From assembly GCA_027077805.1 (NCBI GenBank), contig JALWTS010000031.1, positions 123,389-187,388 of the forward strand: a stretch of DNA of 64,000 nucleotides, written 5' to 3'. A model generated the notes under the pieces. It worked only from the letters and a program-made list of their open reading frames with translations. It made no database searches and was not told the origin of the DNA. The position numbers and the translations under genes are program-made. How positions within the stretch are numbered: the first letter of the stretch is position 1; every line of letters starts with the position of its first letter. Shown one piece after another: positions 17,339-25,630 of this stretch. The stretch comes from Gammaproteobacteria bacterium (GTDB lineage Bacteria; Pseudomonadota; Gammaproteobacteria; JABHGC01).

Positions 17339-19228
17339 TTATGAGACCAGATCGCCTTTTTCCTGTAACCAACGCCGTCGCTCTGATGATCGCTTTTTAG
17401 CCAATAATAAATCCATAGTCGCAATCGTCTGTTCTTCTTGTTCTAAGGTTAATTGCACTAAGCGTCGGGTATTAGGTGCCATTGTCGTTTCTCTAAGTTG
17501 CAAGGGGTTCATTTCGCCTAAGCCTTTAAAACGTTGAATACTCGGTTTGCTTCGTTTTTTTTCTGCCACTATCCTATCTAAAATGCCTTCTTTTTCAGCG
17601 TCATCCAAGGCATAAAAGACTTCTTTACCGACATCAATACGATATAAAGGTGGCATAGCAACACAAATAATCCCTGCCCTAACCAATGGCTGAAAATGGC
17701 GTAAAAATAAGGCACATAATAAGGTGGCAATATGGGCACCATCCGAATCGGCATCCGCCAAAATACAGACCTTACCATAACGTAAGCTATCCATATTATC
17801 CGATCCAGGTTCAATGCCAATGGCAATGCTTAAATCATGCACTTCTTTGGAGGCTAGAACATCCAAAGAATCCACTTCCCAAGTATTTAAAATCTTGCCG
17901 CGTAATGGCATGACGGCCTGAAATTCTTTATCTCTGGCCTGTTTAGCCGAGCCTCCTGCGGAATCGCCTTCCACTAAAAAAAGCTCACAACGGTTTAAGT
18001 CTTGTAACAAACAATCGGCGAGTTTTCCAGGTAAGGCAGGACCAGCTACGTTTTTTTTACGAATGACTTTCTTACCTGAACGCAAGCGTTGCTGGGCATT
18101 AGCAATCGCTAATTGAGCAATTTGCTCCCCTAAATCAATATGCTGATTTAGCCATAAACCAAAGGCATCTTTGACGACACCTGACACAAAGGCACTACAC
18201 TCTCTTGAGGATAAGCGTTCTTTGGTTTGTCCTGAAAATTGTGGTTCTTGCATTTTAACAGATAAAACATAACAACACTTGTCCCAAACATCGTCAGGAC
18301 TGATTTTAATCCCTTTTGGCACGAATCGTCGAAACTCACAAAATTCTCTGACCGCTTCGGTTAAACCTATTCTTAAACCATTGACATGAGTTCCCCCTAA
18401 TGCGGTTGGAATTAAGTTGACATAACTCTCAGCAATGGCTTGCCCCCCTTCAGGCAACCACACTAACGCCCATTCCACCGATTCCTGTTGACTGCTAAAA
18501 TTACCTGTCAACGGTTCATTGGGTAATACAAGCTCAGCTTGTATGGCCGTTTTCATATAATCGACTAAACCATCTTGATAGTACCATTGCCAAGATTGTT
18601 CGCTAGTTTGATCATACAAGCTGACTTGCAATCTAGGACATAATACCGCTTTTGCTCGTAAAATATGTTGCAGTGCGGGTAAGACAAATTTGGGCGAATC
18701 AAAAAATGAGGCATTCGGCCAAAAACGTAGGCGAGTACCTGATTCTCTTGCTCCAACGGCTCCCACTTGCTTTAATTCACTGACTTTATCGCCATTGGCA
18801 AAAGCAATGGTATACTGTTTGCCTTCACGTTTAATGGTAACCTCTAAATGTTGCGATAAGGCATTGACGACTGACACGCCAACGCCATGCAATCCCCCAG
18901 AAAATTGGTAATTTTTATTGGAAAATTTCCCCCCTGCATGCAAGCGGGTTAAAATCACCTCAACCCCTGAGACTTTTTCTTCAGGATGTTTGTCAACAGG
19001 CATGCCTCGCCCATTATCAATAACCTCTAAGGAAGCATCACTGTATAAATTGACTTGAATTTTATTGGCAAAACCTGCCATCGCTTCATCAACACTATTA
19101 TCAATCACTTCTTGAGCTAAATGATTAGGATTGCTAGTATCCGTGTACATACCCGGACGCTTTTTGACAGGATCAAGCCCCGTTAAAACTTCAATGGCCT
19201 CCGCATTGTAATGATTTGTTTTGGTCAT
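17339..19228 (-). CDS. parE: DNA topoisomerase IV subunit B (ParE)
   Basis: A 629-residue type IIA topoisomerase B subunit of normal ParE length. GHKL ATPase motifs are VIDNSVDEA, DNGRGMP and GGLHGVGVSVVNALS. The TOPRIM domain has EGDSAGGSAKQARD (about 419) and DADSDGAHIATLL (about 490). MPLRGKILNTWEVD and the length favour ParE over GyrB. It pairs with ParC (not in the window) to decatenate chromosomes. It converges on the 7TMR kinase gene and is divergent from prkA. Confidence 0.97.
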   Translation of the reverse strand: MTKTNHYNAEAIEVLTGLDPVKKRPGMYTDTSNPNHLAQEVIDNSVDEAMAGFANKIQVNLYSDASLEVIDNGRGMPVDKHPEEKVSGVEVILTRLHAGGKFSNKNYQFSGGLHGVGVSVVNALSQHLEVTIKREGKQYTIAFANGDKVSELKQVGAVGARESGTRLRFWPNASFFDSPKFVLPALQHILRAKAVLCPRLQVSLYDQTSEQSWQWYYQDGLVDYMKTAIQAELVLPNEPLTGNFSSQQESVEWALVWLPEGGQAIAESYVNLIPTALGGTHVNGLRIGLTEAVREFCEFRRFVPKGIKISPDDVWDKCCYVLSVKMQEPQFSGQTKERLSSRECSAFVSGVVKDAFGLWLNQHIDLGEQIAQLAIANAQQRLRSGKKVIRKKNVAGPALPGKLADCLLQDLNRCELFLVEGDSAGGSAKQARDKEFQAVMPLRGKILNTWEVDSLDVLASKEVHDLSIAIGIEPGSDNMDSLRYGKVCILADADSDGAHIATLLCALFLRHFQPLVRAGIICVAMPPLYRIDVGKEVFYALDDAEKEGILDRIVAEKKRSKPSIQRFKGLGEMNPLQLRETTMAPNTRRLVQLTLEQEEQTIATMDLLLAKKRSSERRRWLQEKGDLVS

Positions 19229-19314
19229 GGTATTTTGTATCTTGTGATATTGGTTGAAGAAAAATTTTAGAATAGAAACTAAACTTAAAATTGCAACTCC
19301 AATAATAAACTATG

Positions 19315-19394
19315 AACGATAGACTATAGTTAATATATTGCTTAATTGCTGACGGCTATTTTACCATAAATTTTAATAGCAATGAACTATCGTT
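19315..19394. promoter_or_regulatory. Inverted repeat in the divergent parE-prkA intergenic region
   Basis: AACGATAG at 19315-19322 is matched by its complement CTATCGTT at 19387-19394, about 64 nt apart, within the 227-nt divergent spacer. A further GACTATAGTTAAT near 19322-19334 resembles a half-site. These could be operator half-sites, but the evidence is only repetition. Confidence 0.3.
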
Positions 19395-19455
19395 AATAAC
19401 GTTTACTATCTTATTGCAAGTGTTATCTTGCCATAAACCAGTTAAGGATTCTGCT

Positions 19456-21378
19456 ATGAGCCTATTTGAACATTATCAATCTCGTTACGAACAAAAACAA
19501 GTTGAAGAATTTAGTTTACAACAATATTTGGATCTTTGTCGCTCTGATCCAAGTGTTTATGCTACCGCAGAAGAACGCATGATTTTAGCCATTGGTCAAC
19601 CCGAATTAATTGATACCCATTTAGACCCAAGGTTAAGCCGAATTTTTTCCAACAAAACCATTCAACGCTATCCCAGCTTTGAAGAATTTTATGGTATGGA
19701 AGAAACCATTGAACAAATTGTGGCCTATTTTAAACATGCCGCCCAAGGTTTAGAAGAAAGCAAACAAATTCTATATTTACTGGGTCCAGTTGGCGGTGGG
19801 AAATCGTCATTGGCAGAAAAATTAAAAGCCTTGATGGAAAAAGTGCCGTTTTATGCCTTAAAAGATTCGCCTGTCAATGATTCGCCCTTGTGTTTATTTG
19901 ATGCGGATGAAGATGGTCACATTTTACAAGAAGAATATGGCATTCCTAGGCGTTATTTAAAAACCATGATGTCGCCTTGGACAGTGAAACGCTTACATGA
20001 ATATAATGGTGATATTACCCAATTTCGAGTGGTCAAACGCTATCCGTCAATTCATGATCAAATTGCCATTGCTAAAACCGAACCAGGGGATGAAAATAAC
20101 CAGGATATTTCCTCATTAGTAGGCAAAATTGATATTCGTAAGCTGGAAACCTATGCCCAAAATGATCCAGATGCTTATCGTTATTCAGGCGGTTTATGTT
20201 TAGCGAATCAGGGCTTGATGGAATTTGTGGAAATGTTTAAAGCCCCAATTAAAGTGCTACATCCCTTATTAACGGCCACCCAAGAAGGGAATTACAAAGG
20301 AACGGAAGCCATTTCAGCGATTCCATTTCATGGCATTGTCCTCGCTCACTCAAATGAATCCGAATGGCAAGCCTTTAAAAATAATCGAAATAATGAAGCC
20401 TTTTTGGATAGGGTTTATATTGTCAAAGTACCTTATTGTCTGAGAGTCACTGATGAAATTAATATTTATCGTAAACTGATTAGTAATAGTTCCTTAGCCA
20501 AGGCTCCTTGCGCCCCTCATACGTTAAAAATGATGGCAGAATTTGCCATATTATCACGGATGAAACCCCCAGAAAATTCTAGTATTTACTCTAAAATGCG
20601 GATTTATGATGGTGAAAATCTTAAAGATACCGATCCCAAAGCGAAATCTTATCAAGAATATCAAGATTTTGCGGGTGTTAATGAAGGTATGAATGGTTTA
20701 TCCACCCGATTTGCCTTTAAAATCCTATCCAAAGTATTTAATTTTGATCATTCTGAAATCGCGGCCAATCCTGTGCATTTAATTTATGTTTTAGAACAAC
20801 AGATTTTACAAGAACAATTTCCAAATGAACTCGAACGCACCTATTTATCGCATTTAAAAGGCTTTCTAACCCAACAATACATTGAATTTATTGGCAAAGA
20901 AATCCAAACCGCCTACTTAGAATCCTATTCAGAATATGGGCAAAATATTTTTGATCGTTATGTTACCTATGCGGATTTATGGATTCAAGATCGTGATTAT
21001 CGTGATCCTGATACAGGCGAAATTTTAGACAGAGGTGCAATAAATCAAGAACTGGAAAAAATTGAAAAACCGGCGGGGATTAGCAATCCTAAAGATTTTC
21101 GTCATGAAATTGTCAATTTTGTATTAAGAGCCAAAGCCAACAATTCGGGTAAAAATCCAGAATGGACCAGTTATGAAAAATTACGCACGGTCATTGAAAA
21201 GAAAATGTTTTCTAATACCGAAGATTTACTGCCCGTAATCTCTTTTAATCCCAAAGCATCCGCCGAAGATCAAAAGAAACATCAAGATTTTGTGGATCGT
21301 ATGGTTGGCAAGGGTTACACCCAAAAACAAGTCCGATTATTATCGGAATGGTATTTACGAGTGCGTAAATCATCTTAA
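19456..21378 (+). CDS. prkA: PrkA-family AAA+ serine protein kinase (YeaG)
   Basis: A 640-residue protein from the ATG at 19456, 7 nt after AAGGA (an upstream in-frame start would add 14 residues without a site). The PrkA AAA domain has Walker A LLGPVGGGKSSLAEKL near residue 110 and the diagnostic opening FSLQQYLDLCRSDPSVYATA. The C-terminal PrkA domain follows. The protein is first in the conserved trio prkA-yeaH-ycgB. In enterobacteria the trio belongs to the stationary-phase and nitrogen-starvation response, and in Bacillus PrkA affects sporulation. The substrate is unknown; a Lon-like protease role has also been proposed for the family. Confidence 0.96.
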   Translation: MSLFEHYQSRYEQKQVEEFSLQQYLDLCRSDPSVYATAEERMILAIGQPELIDTHLDPRLSRIFSNKTIQRYPSFEEFYGMEETIEQIVAYFKHAAQGLEESKQILYLLGPVGGGKSSLAEKLKALMEKVPFYALKDSPVNDSPLCLFDADEDGHILQEEYGIPRRYLKTMMSPWTVKRLHEYNGDITQFRVVKRYPSIHDQIAIAKTEPGDENNQDISSLVGKIDIRKLETYAQNDPDAYRYSGGLCLANQGLMEFVEMFKAPIKVLHPLLTATQEGNYKGTEAISAIPFHGIVLAHSNESEWQAFKNNRNNEAFLDRVYIVKVPYCLRVTDEINIYRKLISNSSLAKAPCAPHTLKMMAEFAILSRMKPPENSSIYSKMRIYDGENLKDTDPKAKSYQEYQDFAGVNEGMNGLSTRFAFKILSKVFNFDHSEIAANPVHLIYVLEQQILQEQFPNELERTYLSHLKGFLTQQYIEFIGKEIQTAYLESYSEYGQNIFDRYVTYADLWIQDRDYRDPDTGEILDRGAINQELEKIEKPAGISNPKDFRHEIVNFVLRAKANNSGKNPEWTSYEKLRTVIEKKMFSNTEDLLPVISFNPKASAEDQKKHQDFVDRMVGKGYTQKQVRLLSEWYLRVRKSS

Positions 21379-21408
21379 AAGACTCAAACCAGTGATAGGA
21401 TAGAATTT

Positions 21409-22668
21409 ATGTCTCGTATTGTGGATCGACGCTTAAACAATAAAAATAAAAGTGCGGTTAATCGCCAACGGTTTTTGCGTCGCTTTCATAAACAAATCCG
21501 TAAAGCCATTTCCCATGCCATGCCTAAACGAGGGATTACCGATACTGATCAAGGTGAAACCGTTAACATTCCTGCAAAAGACTTATCTGAACCCAGCTTT
21601 AAACATGGACTCGGCGGTAAACGAGAGATGATTTACACGGGCAATAAGGAATTTAGTACCGGTGATAGAATTGAACGCCCTCCCCCGCAAGGGCAAGGGC
21701 AAGGCAATGCCAGTAATCAAGGTGAAAGTGAGGATGATTTTGTATTTGAATTATCCCGAGAAGAATTTTTAGAATTCTTTTTTGATGATTTAGAATTGCC
21801 TAATTTAGTCAAAACCCAACTAAAAAAAGTCGAAAAATTCGAAACTCAACGAGCAGGCTATCAAAAAGAAGGGATGCCTAGCAATATTAATATTGTACGT
21901 TCTATGCAAAAAGCCTATGCTAGACGTATTGCTCTTACCGCCCCCTATAAAAAACAATTAAAACAAGCAGAGAAACAATTACAACAGCTTATTGAGCAAG
22001 GGAAAGAACATAGCCAAGCAGTTTTAGAACTGAAAGCTGACATTGAAACACTACAGCGTAAAATTCAAGCCATCCCCTTTATCGATACTTTTGACATTCG
22101 CTATAATAGTTTTATTCGAGTCCCAAAACCCACTACCCAAGCAGTAATGTTTTGTATTATGGATGTCTCAGGTTCTATGGGACAATATGAAAAAGATGTG
22201 GCAAAACGCTTTTTTATTTTACTCTATTTATTTTTAAATAAAGTCTATAAAAAAACCCAAATTATTTTTATTCGTCATCATACGATTGCCAAAGAAGTCG
22301 ATGAAGAAGAGTTTTTTCATTCTAGGGAAAGTGGCGGGACGGTAGTATCCAGTGCCTTAAAACTCATGAAAACCATTATTCAAGATCGTTTTGCCACCGA
22401 TGATTGGAATATTTATGTCGCCCAAGCCTCTGATGGGGATAATTGGAATAACGATTCCCATATTTGTCGTAACTTATTAAATCAAGATATTATGCCCTAT
22501 GTACAATATTATGCCTATATTGAAATTACCCAACATGGTCATCAAAGTTTATGGCGAGAATATCAAATTTTGTCCCATAAATATGACAACTTTGCTATGC
22601 AACATATTCAGGTATTAGCGGATATCTACCCTGTTTTTCGGCAATTATTTCAAAAAAAATTACACTAA
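21409..22668 (+). CDS. yeaH: YeaH/DUF444 family vWA-like protein
   Basis: A 419-residue protein starting MSRIVDRRLNNKNKSAVNRQ, the typical UPF0229/YeaH N-terminus. A basic N-terminal half with coiled coil (KKQLKQAEKQLQQLIEQGKE) precedes a C-terminal von Willebrand A fold with a MIDAS motif, DVSGSMG, near residue 251. The gene follows prkA by 30 nt and precedes ycgB by 39 nt. The vWA partner probably acts with the PrkA AAA+ protein, as in other AAA+/vWA pairs (inference). Confidence 0.95.
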   Translation: MSRIVDRRLNNKNKSAVNRQRFLRRFHKQIRKAISHAMPKRGITDTDQGETVNIPAKDLSEPSFKHGLGGKREMIYTGNKEFSTGDRIERPPPQGQGQGNASNQGESEDDFVFELSREEFLEFFFDDLELPNLVKTQLKKVEKFETQRAGYQKEGMPSNINIVRSMQKAYARRIALTAPYKKQLKQAEKQLQQLIEQGKEHSQAVLELKADIETLQRKIQAIPFIDTFDIRYNSFIRVPKPTTQAVMFCIMDVSGSMGQYEKDVAKRFFILLYLFLNKVYKKTQIIFIRHHTIAKEVDEEEFFHSRESGGTVVSSALKLMKTIIQDRFATDDWNIYVAQASDGDNWNNDSHICRNLLNQDIMPYVQYYAYIEITQHGHQSLWREYQILSHKYDNFAMQHIQVLADIYPVFRQLFQKKLH

Positions 22669-22707
22669 CGCAATAAGATATATTAATCAAAGAGAAAACA
22701 CTGTGAG

Positions 22708-24234
22708 ATGACCATGAATAAACAAGCTATCTCAACGGGTTCCGAATGGAGTCATGCACTATTACAGCAATATGATCAAGCCATTGCTGAAATTGCCCAT
22801 GAAAAATATCATTTAGATACTTATCCTAATCAGATTGAGATTGTCAGTGCGGAACAGATGATGGATGCCTATGCCTCAACAGGTATGCCATTAAATTACC
22901 CGCATTGGTCATTTGGAAAACAATTTGTCAATACTGAAAAAAACTACAAACGAGGGGCAATGGGATTGGCCTATGAGCTAGTCATTAATTCCAACCCTTG
23001 TATTTCCTATTTAATGGAAGAAAATACCATTACTATTCAGGCTTTAGTCATTGCTCATGCCTGTTATGGGCATAATTCCTTTTTTAAAAATAATTATTTA
23101 TTTCAAACTTGGACCGATGCCGATTCCATTATTGATTATTTATTATTTGCCAAAAACTATATTGCCCAATGCGAACAACGTTATGGCTTAGATGAAGTGG
23201 AACAATTACTAGACTCTTGTCATGCCCTAATGAATTACGGTGTGGATAAATACAAACGCCCGCCCAAAATGTCGATTCAAAAAGAACAACAAAGACAACG
23301 GGAACGTGAAGAATATTTACAATCACAAGTGAATCATTTATGGCGAACCTTACCACAAAAAAATGAAGATACCACCGCCCAAACCCAAACCCAATTTCCC
23401 TCAGAACCTCAAGAAAATTTATTATATTTTATTGAAAAAAATGCCCCATTATTAGAACCTTGGCAACGTGAAATCATTCGTATTGTCCGAAAAATTGCCC
23501 AATATTTTTATCCACAACGCCAAACCAAAGTCATGAATGAAGGTTGGGCCAGTTTTTGGCATTATACCTTGCTGAATACCTTATATGACCAAGGTAAAGT
23601 AAGCGATGGGTTTATGATAGAATTTTTAAGCTCGCATACGAATGTATTATTTCAGCCTAATTTTGACAGCCCTTATTACTCTGGCATCAATCCTTACACT
23701 TTAGGTTTTGCGATTTTTTCGGATATTAAACGTATATGTCAACAACCCGATGCCGAGGATAAACGTTGGTTTCCTGATATTGTAGGAGGTGATTGGCTGA
23801 CTACCCTTGATTTTGCCATGCGTAATTTTAAAGATGAAAGTTTTATTGCCCAATACTTATCCCCTAAAGTCATTCGAGAATTAAAATTATTTTCGGTGGT
23901 AGATGATGACAAAGAAACGGAATTATATATTGCCGCCATTCATGATGATCAAGGCTATCAATATCTGAGAGAATCATTATCCGATCAATATAATGCCAGT
24001 TATTATGAACCGAATATTCAAGTTTATAATGTGAATCTGCGTGGTGATCGATCCTTAACGTTACGTCATTATATTCATGACCGCCGTCCTTTAGGTCATA
24101 CAACCCAAGACATGCTAAAACACTTATATCGACTGTGGTCATTTCCTGTGCATTTAGAAGAAGTGAATATCAATGGTCATATTCGTCATCGCCATACCTG
24201 TCCGCTTCGCCAAGCTCAATTACAAACGCATTAA
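22708..24234 (+). CDS. ycgB: SpoVR family protein (YcgB)
   Basis: A 508-residue protein with strong SpoVR features: YPNQIEIVSAEQMMDAYAS, NYPHWSFGK, YELVINSNPCISYLMEEN, VIAHACYGHNSFFKNN, MNEGWASFWHYT, and GSHT-like SSHTNV. The conserved His/Glu residues (ACYGHNSF, NEGWASFWH) suggest a metal site, although no enzymatic activity is established. It closes the prkA-yeaH-ycgB operon. A large palindrome at 24266 lies just after it. Confidence 0.96.
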   Translation: MTMNKQAISTGSEWSHALLQQYDQAIAEIAHEKYHLDTYPNQIEIVSAEQMMDAYASTGMPLNYPHWSFGKQFVNTEKNYKRGAMGLAYELVINSNPCISYLMEENTITIQALVIAHACYGHNSFFKNNYLFQTWTDADSIIDYLLFAKNYIAQCEQRYGLDEVEQLLDSCHALMNYGVDKYKRPPKMSIQKEQQRQREREEYLQSQVNHLWRTLPQKNEDTTAQTQTQFPSEPQENLLYFIEKNAPLLEPWQREIIRIVRKIAQYFYPQRQTKVMNEGWASFWHYTLLNTLYDQGKVSDGFMIEFLSSHTNVLFQPNFDSPYYSGINPYTLGFAIFSDIKRICQQPDAEDKRWFPDIVGGDWLTTLDFAMRNFKDESFIAQYLSPKVIRELKLFSVVDDDKETELYIAAIHDDQGYQYLRESLSDQYNASYYEPNIQVYNVNLRGDRSLTLRHYIHDRRPLGHTTQDMLKHLYRLWSFPVHLEEVNINGHIRHRHTCPLRQAQLQTH

Positions 24235-24265
24235 TATTCACTTAAGCATTACTACCATTGATACC

Positions 24266-24315
24266 AGAAAATTTTAGCGTTTATCTGAGAAAACTCATAT
24301 AAACCAAAATTTTCT
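24266..24315. terminator. Large interrupted palindrome after ycgB, likely terminator
   Basis: Outer arms AGAAAATTTT (24266-24275) and AAAATTTTCT (24306-24315) pair perfectly. Inside, GTTTA/TAAAC and TGAG/CTCA continue the stem around an AAAA loop. The structure is followed by TTATTATTATT. It lies 31 nt after the ycgB stop and 50 nt before the next gene, so it should end the prkA operon, but it could also act as a protein-binding palindrome. Confidence 0.55.
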
Positions 24316-24364
24316 GTTATTATTATTGATGATTTAACTATATAAACTTAATACGGAATTCACC

Positions 24365-25339
24365 ATGAAATATATTACATTGTTACTCAGTCTGGTCACA
24401 TTTTTGGCTCACGCAGAATACCAAGGCTCTTCATTTAGTGAAGTAGAAGCCATTATTCTTAACCCTTCTCCAATTGTGGATAATTACAAACAGATCAAAG
24501 AGGTTAAAAGTTATCAGAATCCCGAAAAATTACCTCATTACTGGGTACATTCGGGTAATTTTACCACCAAACAAGAGGGTAAAACCATTGATTTATTAGC
24601 ACAAGATGCTCACCGCACCATTTCGGAACAATATGACTATTATCCCCGTTTAGAAAAACGCTTACATTCTAATGGTATTTGCTTGACAGGTTATTGGGAA
24701 ATTACAGAGCCCTCAGAATACACTGGTTATTTTGCCCAAGGCAAAAAAGCCTTAACCATCGTGAGAGCCTCTGCCGCACTCAGTAATACTCGCACTGACA
24801 ATGGCAAACGTGGTTTTGGTTTAGCAGTGAAATTATTTCCAACGGAAAATCCCGATGAAGTCGTCAAAACGGCGAATTTTTTCACGATTGATGTATTATT
24901 AGGCACCTTAGCCAAACATTATCTGGACGTTGCCATGACCAATGAACCCGACGCAGGCTTTGATTTATCTAATATATTAACTGGTTTTCATGCCTCAATG
25001 GCCTTAAGCAAAGCCGATAAAAACCCCATGTATCGTCCCCTATATCCTGTGGCGGAATTAGGTTTAGCACCTGATACGGCAAGCAAAGCCCCGACTTGGA
25101 TTAAAATTCAAGCCTCCAGTAATATGCCCAGAATCGACCAAGCGGATTTTAGAGATGAATTAGATATTGCCAACTATCCTGATGGACTAAGTTTTGATAT
25201 TTATGTCTCTGACACCACAAAAGACCCAAAAGCAAGCGATGATTGGCAATATTTGGGCATGATCCAACTCGACCAAAGCGTGGTTTCTTATGGTTGCGAT
25301 CGCCAATTACATTTTGCCCATCCTAAGATTCGGGATTAA
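24365..25339 (+). CDS. Exported catalase-superfamily (SrpA-like) protein
   Basis: A 324-residue protein with signal peptide MKYITLLLSLVTFLAHA. The mature part carries the pattern of the short haem-dependent catalase-like proteins: GICLTGYWEITE, SGYFAQG-type YTGYFAQGKKALTIVRASAALS, RGFGLAVKLFPTENPDEV, ANFFTIDVL and MTNEPD. It is much shorter than a full catalase. The His and Asn of classical catalase are not evident in their usual context, so peroxidase or haem-binding activity is only possible. Export to the periplasm suggests a role in oxidative stress there. Monocistronic. Confidence 0.7.
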   Translation: MKYITLLLSLVTFLAHAEYQGSSFSEVEAIILNPSPIVDNYKQIKEVKSYQNPEKLPHYWVHSGNFTTKQEGKTIDLLAQDAHRTISEQYDYYPRLEKRLHSNGICLTGYWEITEPSEYTGYFAQGKKALTIVRASAALSNTRTDNGKRGFGLAVKLFPTENPDEVVKTANFFTIDVLLGTLAKHYLDVAMTNEPDAGFDLSNILTGFHASMALSKADKNPMYRPLYPVAELGLAPDTASKAPTWIKIQASSNMPRIDQADFRDELDIANYPDGLSFDIYVSDTTKDPKASDDWQYLGMIQLDQSVVSYGCDRQLHFAHPKIRD

Positions 25340-25404
25340 TCTGTAATATATTCATGCTTCACGCTTCTGTTGAGCAATAGAAGCGTGAACAAATATTACC
25401 ACTA

Positions 25405-25592
25405 TTGTGAATCTATTAGTAGGTTGGTCAATTGCTTTGTTTGATAATATTGGCTTTGCGATTGAATGGGCGAAAGATAAAGATTATGGTAGAAACACCA
25501 CCTTTAACTAATGCTGATGATGATACTGGCACCGAAACAGGTACAGGTGACGAATCTGAAACCTTTACCATGCAGTTTGCGGTTGAGCTTTA
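25405..25592 (+). pseudogene. 3' remnant of an outer-membrane beta-barrel (porin-like) gene
   Basis: One frame reads LLVGWSIALFDNIGFAIEWA and KDKDYG. A second frame then reads TNADDDTGTETGTGDESETF, then TMQFAVEL and a stop. Together these form the last strands of a barrel of the LbtU-type porin kind (a W..D.DY turn followed by TxQxAVEx at the C-terminus). A frameshift near 25480-25500 separates them and no upstream part exists. The rest of the 290-nt gap (25340-25630) shows nothing else. Confidence 0.4.
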
Positions 25593-25630
25593 ATTCTATT
25601 GCTATTGTTATTTGTCTCACAAATCTTACT

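Noticed and set aside
24365..25339. Genuine catalase
   Set aside because: Too short, exported, and the classical distal His/Asn context is not seen; only the superfamily pattern is supported.
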